From: Niameybacter massiliensis
GTDB lineage: Bacteria > Bacillota > Clostridia > Lachnospirales > Cellulosilyticaceae
DNA: 64,000 nt
Assembly: GCF_001282685.1 (NCBI RefSeq)
Contig: NZ_LN875035.1
Span: forward strand, 2,980,411 to 3,044,410
Reading direction: 5' to 3'
Part shown: piece after piece, positions 1-8,156 of the stretch
Layout: the number at the start of each line of letters is the position of its first letter
Position numbering within the stretch: the first letter of the stretch is position 1
Program-made: the position numbers and the translations under genes
The notes under the pieces: model-generated
The model's database searches: none
Told to the model about the DNA's origin: nothing
What the model saw: the letters and a program-made list of their open reading frames with translations, nothing else

Positions 1-853
1 TCCAGAATCCATTTTCACGAAGTACATTTTCCCCTTTTGGGTTAAATCTAAATACTGCATCTTGTGCACTGCTATCTTGTGTTGTTGCATAAATAAAACC
101 TTCATCATCAATTTCGATATTGTTGAATGATGGCGCTAAAACTTTTTGCATTTTAGCTTTTTGTTCTTCAGATGCTTGTTGTCTCCAGAAGTAATCAAGT
201 AAATTTACTTTTGGTTTGTTAACCCCAAAGTATCTTACAAACTCACCATCTTGGTTAAGTTCAATAATCCCTTCAAATCCTGATTGTACAACTACATAGA
301 TTCTATTGATTCTATCTACTGCAATCTTTGAAGGTTTAAATACAGTTTGTCCAACCATATTTGTTGGTTGATTAATAATTTTCTTAAGTGAAAAGTCTTT
401 TTCATTTAAGACAACAATTCTTTGGTTACCAGTATCAGCAATATAAATCTCTTCTTCTGGTTCATGTACGAATACACCTTCTGGTGCATTAAGTACAATT
501 TGTTTTTTTGTTTTTTCGTCAACTGCAATTTTTCCTTCTGCATTACGTACTACTTTAATAGAAGTGATAAGCTCTAAATCTGGATTAAATACATTTACTC
601 TAGATTCTACGCTATCAACAATATAGATTCTGTCGCCTGATACCGTTACATCATCCATACTTGAAACTTTTACTTCTCCCATACTTCCTTGATCTATCGT
701 TGTATACAGTTCAAAGAAAGGAATATCTTCAATTACTCTACCCCAATAGTCATACGCGTAATTCATCTCACGTGTGTTTTGTCCATATACAAAACTTGGG
801 ATACAGAGCATTACTATCAAAAGATAGGCAAAAAAGTTTTTCCCTTTACGCAT
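1..853 (-). CDS. NHL-repeat beta-propeller secreted protein (3' end outside window)
   Basis: Reading from the ATG at 853 there are at least 284 residues open to the window edge, so the C-terminus is missing. The start follows a GGGGGTGAG ribosome-binding site. The first ~25 residues (MRKGKNFFAYLLIVMLCIPS...) are a signal peptide with a positive N-terminus and hydrophobic core. The rest shows repeated propeller-blade phrases such as DRIYIVDSVESRV, EEIYIADTGNQRI, NRIYVVVQSGFEG and GFIYATTQDSS, typical of NHL six-bladed propellers. It lies 14 nt after a permease gene and is probably the last visible member of the ABC operon. Comparable clusters in Firmicutes often carry such a propeller protein, perhaps a cell-surface partner of the transporter. 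Its exact function is unknown. Confidence 0.8.
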   Translation of the reverse strand, partial: MRKGKNFFAYLLIVMLCIPSFVYGQNTREMNYAYDYWGRVIEDIPFFELYTTIDQGSMGEVKVSSMDDVTVSGDRIYIVDSVESRVNVFNPDLELITSIKVVRNAEGKIAVDEKTKKQIVLNAPEGVFVHEPEEEIYIADTGNQRIVVLNEKDFSLKKIINQPTNMVGQTVFKPSKIAVDRINRIYVVVQSGFEGIIELNQDGEFVRYFGVNKPKVNLLDYFWRQQASEEQKAKMQKVLAPSFNNIEIDDEGFIYATTQDSSAQDAVFRFNPKGENVLRENGFW

Positions 854-867
854 CTTACTCACCCCCA

Positions 868-1755
868 TTAGTCTTTCATTCCTGATGTTGCCATAGTCTC
901 AATAACGTTAGATTGAGAAATTACAAAGACAGTAACCGGTACGATCATCATAATTAGCGAAACAACTGATGCTACCCCTGTTCTTGCAATACCCCCTCCA
1001 ATAATTTGAGATAATGAGTAACTAATTGGCTTTAAGTTTTCAGAATAGATAAAGTTACCACCTGTTGCTCCCCAAAGTGTTTGGAAAGATAAGATACAAA
1101 GTGTAATCCAAGCTGGTTTACAAAGTGGAATAATTACAGTCCAGAATACTCTTATTTCACTTGCTCCATCAATCTTAGCTGATTCAATAAGTGCCATTGG
1201 AATCTGAACGATAAAGTTCTTCATCAGATAAAGTCCAAGTGTTGAACCAATAACTGGTAAAATAACTGCCCAATATGTATTAACCATTCCTAACTTACTC
1301 ATGATGATATAGTTAGGTATAGCTGTAACTGATGCGTTAAACATAAGTGCATAAACGATGATATTAGACATCACTTGTGAACCTGGGAACTTATACTTAG
1401 CAAGTGGATACGCTGCCATTGTTCCTAAAAGTACTGTACCAAAGGTTCCAAGTAATGTTATAAGAAGTGTATTAAATATGTATCTTGAAAATGGAACCCA
1501 AGAGTTATTGATAATTGTTGATAAATCATAAAAGTTATTTAAAGTAGGGTTTTGAACAAAGAGTTTTGGTGGGAATAAGAAAATCTCACTCATCGGCTTA
1601 AATGCATTGTTGATTGCATATAAGAGAGGATAAGCACTAAAGAGTGCAAACCCTCCAAGAAGGATCATCAGACCAAGGTCGCCACCAATACTTCTATTTC
1701 TACGTGTAAATTTTCTACTATTAATGGATTGTTTAACTTTTTGTATAACGTTCAT
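868..1755 (-). CDS. Carbohydrate ABC transporter permease (MalG/LacG type)
   Basis: Inner-membrane permease of a CUT1-type sugar importer, about 295 residues. Six hydrophobic segments are visible. The EAA loop that docks the ATPase (ESAKIDGASEIRVFWTVIIP, near residues 195-215) is intact. A TTG 12 nt upstream is in frame, but the ATG at 1755 is preferred because it follows TTGGGGATTAAT and sits one base after the stop of the preceding permease, so the two are translationally coupled. No ATPase is encoded nearby. CUT1 systems of this kind commonly share an MsmX/UgpC-type ATPase encoded elsewhere, and that is inferred here. The substrate is not evident from the sequence, but the neighbouring binding proteins and glycosidases suggest oligosaccharides. 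Confidence 0.93.
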   Translation of the reverse strand: MNVIQKVKQSINSRKFTRRNRSIGGDLGLMILLGGFALFSAYPLLYAINNAFKPMSEIFLFPPKLFVQNPTLNNFYDLSTIINNSWVPFSRYIFNTLLITLLGTFGTVLLGTMAAYPLAKYKFPGSQVMSNIIVYALMFNASVTAIPNYIIMSKLGMVNTYWAVILPVIGSTLGLYLMKNFIVQIPMALIESAKIDGASEIRVFWTVIIPLCKPAWITLCILSFQTLWGATGGNFIYSENLKPISYSLSQIIGGGIARTGVASVVSLIMMIVPVTVFVISQSNVIETMATSGMKD

Positions 1756-1756
1756 A

Positions 1757-2677
1757 TTAATCCCCAACCCTTCTCAGCATTTTTTGAACGATGATATTGG
1801 CTATTAACATAACGAAGAATAATACTGTCGCAATAGCACTTGCATATCCCATTTCAAATCTTACATTACCGTAGTCATGTAAGTGAGTAAGAATGGTATG
1901 ACCTGCATAATCTACTGATGGGAATCCCGCAAGCTCAATAGATATAGCTGATACAGATAGTGAGTTTGTAATCTGCATTACCGCACCGAACATAAGCTGT
2001 GGTTTCATAGATGGAAGTGTAATGTGCCATAATTCTTGCCATCTATTTTTAATACCATCCATAGCTCCTGCTTCATATAATGACTTGTCTACAGTTTGTA
2101 AACCAGCGATGAATGCCAGGAAACTTACCCCAAGACTTAACCATAATTGAACTACAATTAAGATTGGTAAGATGTAATCTGCATTTTCAAACCATAAGAT
2201 TGGTGAATCAATAAGACCTAATTTCATAAGCCATGCATTTGCAAAACCATACATATCAGATGAGAAAATTAATTTCCAAATAAGATATACGTTACCTGAT
2301 ATTGATGGTGCGTAGAAAATAAGTGTTAAGATTGCACGTGGTTTTGGTGGTAATTCGTTGATTAACCACGCAAAGATGAAACACATAATATAACTTATTG
2401 GCCCTGTAATAAAAGCAAGTAATAACGTATTTTTAACGGCTATAAGAAAAACTTCATCTCTTGCCAAAAGTTCGATATAGTTAGCAAGTCCAACAAAGTC
2501 TGGTGCTTCTAACATGTTAAAGGATGTAAAACTAAGTCCCATTGCTACAAGTACAGGCACTAAGTTAAAAATCACGAAAATAATCGCAAAAGGCATAATG
2601 AGTAAATATTTTTCTTTATGTAGTCTCCATGCTTCCTTTAAGGGTAGGCGCCCTTTTTTGTTTGTTGTTGTTTCCAT
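1757..2677 (-). CDS. Carbohydrate ABC transporter permease (MalF/LacF type)
   Basis: Second permease of the CUT1 importer, 306 residues, with six predicted membrane segments. The first is near residues 25-48 (LLIMPFAIIFVIFNLVPVLV). The EAA loop reads YEAGAMDGIKNRWQELWHITLP near residues 202-223, matching the consensus EAAxxDGA and the downstream proline. The ATG at 2677 has a clear GAGGAGGG ribosome-binding site. It stands between the 964-residue binding protein (19-nt gap) and the MalG-type permease (1-nt gap). This is the classical order binding protein, MalF type, MalG type. It would form the heterodimeric channel with the next gene. Confidence 0.93.
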   Translation of the reverse strand: METTTNKKGRLPLKEAWRLHKEKYLLIMPFAIIFVIFNLVPVLVAMGLSFTSFNMLEAPDFVGLANYIELLARDEVFLIAVKNTLLLAFITGPISYIMCFIFAWLINELPPKPRAILTLIFYAPSISGNVYLIWKLIFSSDMYGFANAWLMKLGLIDSPILWFENADYILPILIVVQLWLSLGVSFLAFIAGLQTVDKSLYEAGAMDGIKNRWQELWHITLPSMKPQLMFGAVMQITNSLSVSAISIELAGFPSVDYAGHTILTHLHDYGNVRFEMGYASAIATVLFFVMLIANIIVQKMLRRVGD

Positions 2678-2696
2678 GCTACCCTCCTCATTAAAT

Positions 2697-5591
2697 TTAT
2701 TCTGATTCTACAGTTGATAAATTAAATTCCTTACGTTTTTTTGTAAGCTCATCATTAATTTCTTTAGCATTTAAGTAAAGTGCTTCTCTTGGGTTTTGAC
2801 CATCTGTTACAACATTTTTGAATGCGTAACTTACCATACGAGATGTCATATAACCACCTGGTACTTCAGGTAATCCTTTAGTTGCTCTAAACTGTTCTTT
2901 TAAAGCTCCTGCATCTTTAACTGACCATGGAAGTTGTTCTACAACATCAACATTAGCACTTGGATAACGTGCTGCTGGTCCCATAATCCCTTCAATAGTG
3001 GTTCCGTATTCAAGCTGTACTTCTTCGCTTGTCCACCACTTCATAAATTCCCAAGCTGCATCTCTATTCTTACCTTGTTCAAGCATAATACATTGTGTTG
3101 TACTAGAAACAAGTGTATTATCTACCGTACCATCTTCTTTTACTTTTCCTGGTACTGGTGAGAATGACCAAAGTCCACGAATTTCTGGAGCTGATACTTG
3201 TAACTGACTATATACCGTATAAGGTGCTATACCCATTGGTACTTCCCCTGTTCTGAAACGGTTAGCAAAGTCTGCAACTACTGGTAAGTGATAACTTGTA
3301 AAGAACTGTGTATAATCTTGGAAGGCTCTCATTGCCCCTTCTTCATATAAACCTGTTTCAATACCATAGTCATTTCCTTCTCCAAGATACATATCATTTC
3401 CACCTTGGAATACTAGTGATGCATACATTGTTCCATTTGGATCTGCTGTTCCAGCTGGCATATAGAAGTCGTAGTTATGCATTTGCAATACTGGGATAAT
3501 CGCTTTTACTTCCTCCCATGTAGTTGGTACTTCAAGTCCTAATTCATCTAAGATATCTTGTCTGTAGAATAACATCATAAATGATTGTTGTTCTGGCATC
3601 CCAAAGATACCTTCTTGGAATGTAATACCTTCAAATGCACTTGGCTCATACTGTGTATACATTTCGCTAAAGCCATCAAACTCATTTAAATCTACAAGTG
3701 CATTACGCACTGCAAAGTTCATAGCTTGTTGCTCTGTAATACCCGTTACAATGTCTGGGCCTCTTCCTGCAAGAGTAGCAGGAATGATTACACTTTCTGG
3801 AATAAGTTCTAATTGAACATTAATACCTGTAAGTGGTGTAAAGCGTTCTTCAATTAAGTTCATCATTACTTGAGCCTGGTCACGACCTGTCCCAATCCAA
3901 ACTTTAATTGATTCTTGCTTTTTATCAACCTTCCCTGACATTTGCGTATTATCATCTATAAAAGTAGATAAGAATCGTTGTGATTCATACGCAAAGTTCT
4001 CAACAAAGCCTGCTTCTGTTTGTATAAGTTCTTTTTGCTCTGTACCTAATGTAATAGAATCTACTTCAAGTGGCATAGATGCTACTTCCATATTCCATAG
4101 ACCTAGTGAAGAAATATTATTTTTTAACTGGCTAAGCTCTTTAACAACAAGTTCTGGATTTTTTGCCAGACGTCCAAGTTGTATGACAAGCTTATCGATA
4201 ATAACTGAGTCTTCACCTTTTTCACCTGTAATGCTGATAACTTCTTCTAGTATATTTCCAAGTCTCTCTGATTCTTGCGTAAATATATCTTTAACTTCTG
4301 GAAGTTTTTTCTCGATTTCATAGTCAATGTAACTGTCTGGAACCGTACCTGTTAACTGAATAATTTTACGGTAAGTTTCATTGAGGACAAATAAACTTTC
4401 TTGAACTTCTGTTGTGGCCCTATCAAATTGGCCTAATACTGTCTCTAATGTAATTGTGTTAATTCCCTTTTCAAGAGGAATTAAATAGGCTCCATCATCA
4501 TTTCCAATAACATAGTTCTTAAATCCTGTGCTATATGGGAAACCTATACTATTCGCTTCTTTAAATGGAACTTTTCCATTAACTAATAATTTTCTGTATG
4601 ATACTCCACCACGATTACTGCTTTGTCTTGCTGTAAAGGATACTTGATAGAGTCCTGATTCAGGAACTTCAACTTCCCATGTTATACCATCCCCTGGTGT
4701 TTTCCAGCTGTCTCCACCAATTGTATTAAATACTAAATTAGATGGATGTGATGGTTCTATTCTTGGACTAGAATAATTTGTATTAATTAATATTGCTCTT
4801 GAAGATTTTAATACATTTTTTGTGATGCCTTCGTTGCGCTCTGCTTGCCCTACAAGAAGGTTACCCTCATAAAGAGGGTAAGTGCCTTGTAGTTTATTAA
4901 TGGTTTCTTCATAGCTAAGGATTGGCTCATCTGCCTTAAAGACAAGATTTGTGATTTTTACAGGTTCTTTGATTGCTTCAAAAGTAAGAGTATGTGTTCC
5001 TTGTGATAAGTAAAACTTATAAGGTTCTGTTCCCCTTCTTTGAGCATCTTCTACAAAGGTTTGTTTTGGATTGATAAGTTCTACGGTATTTGGTCTTATT
5101 TCATTATCGTTTCTAACTTCAATTTCAGCTGTCTCATTTGCCCATGTACGTTCAAAACTTAATTGTTCCATACCTTTAAAGCAAACTTGATCATCTAGGT
5201 ACATTTTTCTTTCGATAGTAGAATTTTTACCTTCTACAGGTAAAAATCCTACTTCTAAGTTATAAAAACCTGGTGTTTTAACGTCAAACTGCCATGTTAC
5301 TTTACCCTCTTCAGGTGTAATTACACCTTCTTGGTCTGTCGTTACACGAGTGCCATCTGCAGCAGTATAGTTATTAATATCTACTACAACTTCACCTTTT
5401 GACATATTTCCTTGATATCCGTTAGAACTTAAGTAAGACGCATATGTACTTTCATAGAATTCTTCTCTATCCGTTGGTACACCTATCGTATACACACCTT
5501 GCTTTGAGTCGTTAGCACCCTTATAGCTATAACCAATGGCAGCAAGGGCAACCAATGATAATATCAAGCTTCCTACAAGCTTCTTATTCAT
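2697..5591 (-). CDS. Large extracellular solute-binding protein with carbohydrate-binding-like N-terminal domains
   Basis: 964 residues, roughly twice a normal SBP_bac_1 protein. Residues 1-25 form a signal peptide or anchor, but there is no lipobox cysteine. Residues ~60-230 and ~265-400 look like two beta-sandwich carbohydrate-binding modules, with phrases such as GKVTWQFDVKTPGFYNLEVG and GITWEVEVPESGLYQVSFTA. A helical linker follows at ~410-540. Residues ~565-945 are the binding protein proper (VWIGTGRDQAQ..., LAGRGPDIVTGI, FYRQDILDELGLEVPTTWEE). It is the second of two binding proteins in the operon, 34 nt after the lipoprotein and 19 nt before the permeases. The fused modules suggest capture of polymeric or decorated glycans at the cell surface. 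The ligand is not known. Confidence 0.88.
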   Translation of the reverse strand: MNKKLVGSLILSLVALAAIGYSYKGANDSKQGVYTIGVPTDREEFYESTYASYLSSNGYQGNMSKGEVVVDINNYTAADGTRVTTDQEGVITPEEGKVTWQFDVKTPGFYNLEVGFLPVEGKNSTIERKMYLDDQVCFKGMEQLSFERTWANETAEIEVRNDNEIRPNTVELINPKQTFVEDAQRRGTEPYKFYLSQGTHTLTFEAIKEPVKITNLVFKADEPILSYEETINKLQGTYPLYEGNLLVGQAERNEGITKNVLKSSRAILINTNYSSPRIEPSHPSNLVFNTIGGDSWKTPGDGITWEVEVPESGLYQVSFTARQSSNRGGVSYRKLLVNGKVPFKEANSIGFPYSTGFKNYVIGNDDGAYLIPLEKGINTITLETVLGQFDRATTEVQESLFVLNETYRKIIQLTGTVPDSYIDYEIEKKLPEVKDIFTQESERLGNILEEVISITGEKGEDSVIIDKLVIQLGRLAKNPELVVKELSQLKNNISSLGLWNMEVASMPLEVDSITLGTEQKELIQTEAGFVENFAYESQRFLSTFIDDNTQMSGKVDKKQESIKVWIGTGRDQAQVMMNLIEERFTPLTGINVQLELIPESVIIPATLAGRGPDIVTGITEQQAMNFAVRNALVDLNEFDGFSEMYTQYEPSAFEGITFQEGIFGMPEQQSFMMLFYRQDILDELGLEVPTTWEEVKAIIPVLQMHNYDFYMPAGTADPNGTMYASLVFQGGNDMYLGEGNDYGIETGLYEEGAMRAFQDYTQFFTSYHLPVVADFANRFRTGEVPMGIAPYTVYSQLQVSAPEIRGLWSFSPVPGKVKEDGTVDNTLVSSTTQCIMLEQGKNRDAAWEFMKWWTSEEVQLEYGTTIEGIMGPAARYPSANVDVVEQLPWSVKDAGALKEQFRATKGLPEVPGGYMTSRMVSYAFKNVVTDGQNPREALYLNAKEINDELTKKRKEFNLSTVESE

Positions 5592-5625
5592 TGCCTCGCC
5601 TCCTAATATGACTAATTACTTATTT

Positions 5626-7644
5626 TTACTCTGCTACAACTTGTACTTCAATTGTTTGTGTTGCTTCGTTGCCTGCATAGTCTGTTACTGTAATTGCAAC
5701 ATTGTATGTACCAGCTGTTGTTGTATCAATTTCTGATAAGTCCGCTACTACCATTGATTTAAGGTCTAAACCATCTTTATCTGTAGCTGCTTCTACGAAA
5801 TCGTTAGCCCAGTTAATGTTTGCTGATTCTTCACCTACAGTGATTGTTCTTACTTCTTCTTTCATTGTAAGTGTTGGTGCTGTTGTATTATTACCATCAT
5901 AGATTGTGATATTGATGTTTTGTTTGCCTTCATTTTCATTTGAATCAGAGATTGTACCTACAACACCTTTTGAGTAAACGCCTACTGTGTTGAAGTCTGT
6001 TGCTGATGAATCCCATTTAATGTTTGCTGCATCAAGTTTACCATCAACATTATCTGCTACTGTAAATTCACTAGCCCAATCAATTGATGCTGGATCTGTT
6101 CCTTTAGGGAATGCGTATGTTTTACCTGCTTCTACTTGTGTAAATGCTGGTGCAATATTATCTTTTACTTCTGTACTATTTAATGTTGCTTCTACACTTG
6201 CAATTTTATCTGTGATAATTGCTTTTTTAGCTTCTACTGCTACTTCGTAGCTTGGTGAACCATCTACACCGAAGATTGAGTCTCCTGCAATCTTCATGAA
6301 GTCCCAATAAACGCCTGTCATGTTAGAAAGTTCGTTTACAACTGTTGCTTCTGTACTTGAATAGTAGATATCTTGCATATCAGCGCCAATTTCTTCATGG
6401 AATAAGTCAATTCCAATTCTGATTGGTGCTTTTTCATCTGCTCCACCATTTACTTCTTTTGTTAATTTTTGAACTTCTGAGTTAAATAATTGGTATGTTT
6501 GAATTGCTACTGGAATTTTAGCTTCATCTACACCACGAAGGATTGCCCATGATTCTCCACCTGTACGAACTTGTCTGTAGTTTGGATCATCAAATGCCAT
6601 ACTGTCTGGTCTTGGGAAAGGAATAAATCCTAAAGATTGACCACGATCAGCCGCTTTTGCTGCCGCTCCACTTGAACGCCAGTCTTCGATATTTGTGAAT
6701 ACTGATTCACCCATTTCGAATGGTGCACCTTGTGCATTGTAAGGTCTGTTACTTGTACCTTCTACAACTTCTGTAACAAGTAATCCTTTGTTGATTAAAC
6801 CTTCAACGTATGCTACAGCTTCTTTTGTACCTTTAGATTCAATTCCAAGCCCTTCTTGGCCGTAGATACTTCCACCAGCTGAATGCATTGCTTGGATAAG
6901 TGTTTCTGTGTAGTCTGTTCTGTATGCATCAATTCTTTTTTCTGGTCTTTCTGGTGCCTGACTATTTGCATAGTGTGCATTGATTTTAGCTAAGTAATCT
7001 TCAAATACACTCCATGTCCATTTACCTTCTTTATAAAGATCTGTTGGGTAAATTGTTTTGCCGTTTTCTTTTAAAGCGTCAACTTGTTCTATGTAATCAA
7101 TGTTATAGAATAATGGTGATAACGGATGTGTTCCACCGCCTGATACTTCAATAAAGTATTGTTTACCATAGATTGGTGCTGGAATCTCACAATCTGGTAA
7201 AAATGCGTCCATATAATTATCTAATGGTTGAAGCACGTTTTGTCCTAAAATAGTTCCTTGTGAGTTAGCATATAAGTTAACAACATCCGCAACCGGGTCA
7301 CCAGCCATTACACTTTGTAAAAGTACTTCTGTTGTATCTCCAGGGAATTGTACCCACTCAATATCAACGTTTAATTCATCTTTTACTTTTTGCATTGCCT
7401 GAATACGGATTTCTCTGTCAACTTCATTCATTGCATATTCGCCTGTTACAGGATCTTTGTAGTTAGGATTCATAGAGTTTGCAGCATGTGATCCAATACG
7501 GATTACTGTTGTTTCACCTTTATCTCCTTTTGGAGCTGTATCAGTATTATTACCTGTTTCAGCACCTTTTCCCCCTGCACAACCTGTTAGAGCTATTGCA
7601 CCCGCTAAACCTAATGCAAGCACTTTAGAAAATTTCTTTAGCAT
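5626..7644 (-). CDS. Extracellular solute-binding lipoprotein with C-terminal Ig-like domains
   Basis: 672 residues. A type II signal peptide ends in the lipobox LTGC with the lipidated Cys at residue 22, followed by a Gly/Thr-rich tether. Residues ~45-470 are a periplasmic-binding-protein fold of the large family-1 type (VIRIGSHAANSMNP, DVVNLYANSQGT, KWTWSVFEDYLAKIN). Residues ~480-672 hold two or three DUF5011/Ig-like modules; the last is DTTTAGTYNVAITVTDYAGN. The start at 7644 follows GAGGAGGTAG. It is the first gene of the leftward operon and pairs with the larger binding protein next to it. Two binding proteins sharing one permease pair would let the system accept different glycans, but this is an inference. 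Confidence 0.9.
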   Translation of the reverse strand: MLKKFSKVLALGLAGAIALTGCAGGKGAETGNNTDTAPKGDKGETTVIRIGSHAANSMNPNYKDPVTGEYAMNEVDREIRIQAMQKVKDELNVDIEWVQFPGDTTEVLLQSVMAGDPVADVVNLYANSQGTILGQNVLQPLDNYMDAFLPDCEIPAPIYGKQYFIEVSGGGTHPLSPLFYNIDYIEQVDALKENGKTIYPTDLYKEGKWTWSVFEDYLAKINAHYANSQAPERPEKRIDAYRTDYTETLIQAMHSAGGSIYGQEGLGIESKGTKEAVAYVEGLINKGLLVTEVVEGTSNRPYNAQGAPFEMGESVFTNIEDWRSSGAAAKAADRGQSLGFIPFPRPDSMAFDDPNYRQVRTGGESWAILRGVDEAKIPVAIQTYQLFNSEVQKLTKEVNGGADEKAPIRIGIDLFHEEIGADMQDIYYSSTEATVVNELSNMTGVYWDFMKIAGDSIFGVDGSPSYEVAVEAKKAIITDKIASVEATLNSTEVKDNIAPAFTQVEAGKTYAFPKGTDPASIDWASEFTVADNVDGKLDAANIKWDSSATDFNTVGVYSKGVVGTISDSNENEGKQNINITIYDGNNTTAPTLTMKEEVRTITVGEESANINWANDFVEAATDKDGLDLKSMVVADLSEIDTTTAGTYNVAITVTDYAGNEATQTIEVQVVAE

Positions 7645-7992
7645 TTTCTGCTACCTCCTCTTGATGTGTTTTTAAGCTTACAATTTAAATTTTTCCCTTT
7701 TCCCAGATGTTAATTATTGTGTACTTAAAAGAGTTACTTTAACTTGCAAGTCTTATCTATCTTGATTGATTACCAATTAAGACCTTTAAGAATTTCACTA
7801 AAACTTTTTACTAAAAAAACCATTTGTTAACTAATTTTTACATACTTGTTAGAAAAAGTTTAATTGCACTTTTACACAAAAATCATTTTTTTATTCGTGT
7901 AATTTAAGTATATTTTACAACATTTAGTTCTAACTTACAATACAAATATAAAATTTTTACTTTTTTTAGCACTATTTTTTTATTTTAAGTTC
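7645..7992. other. Leader/promoter region of the ABC operon
   Basis: About 350 very AT-rich bases upstream of the lipoprotein gene. They must hold the leftward promoter and leader. I see runs of A/T and several TTGTAA/TTACAA-like words near 7915-7945 but no convincing -35/-10 pair, no riboswitch fold I recognise and no open reading frame. Confidence 0.4.
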
Positions 7993-8033
7993 AAAAAAAC
8001 TAGATGGCCCAAATTTTACCACCTAGTTTTTTA
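7993..8033 (-). terminator. Bidirectional rho-independent terminator
   Basis: A 14-bp stem, left arm 7994-8007 and right arm 8019-8032 with one G-T wobble, ends in T-runs on both strands. It lies ~125 nt after the stop of the leftward gene at 8157 and so ends that transcript before the ABC operon promoter. Two direct copies of CTACTTTATTTTA sit between the gene and the hairpin. Confidence 0.8.
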
Positions 8034-8156
8034 CCAATTTATTTACCTATCTTATTTTACTACTTTATTTTACTACTTTACCGTAACCCTAATTTTTATA
8101 GATTTTCACACAAAAGTTATGTTTTTTCTTTATAGTTACTTAACTTTTCTGTTACT

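Noticed and set aside
661-885. Plus-strand frames opposite the NHL-repeat gene
   Set aside because: They lie antisense to a clear signal-peptide and propeller coding sequence and show no family features.
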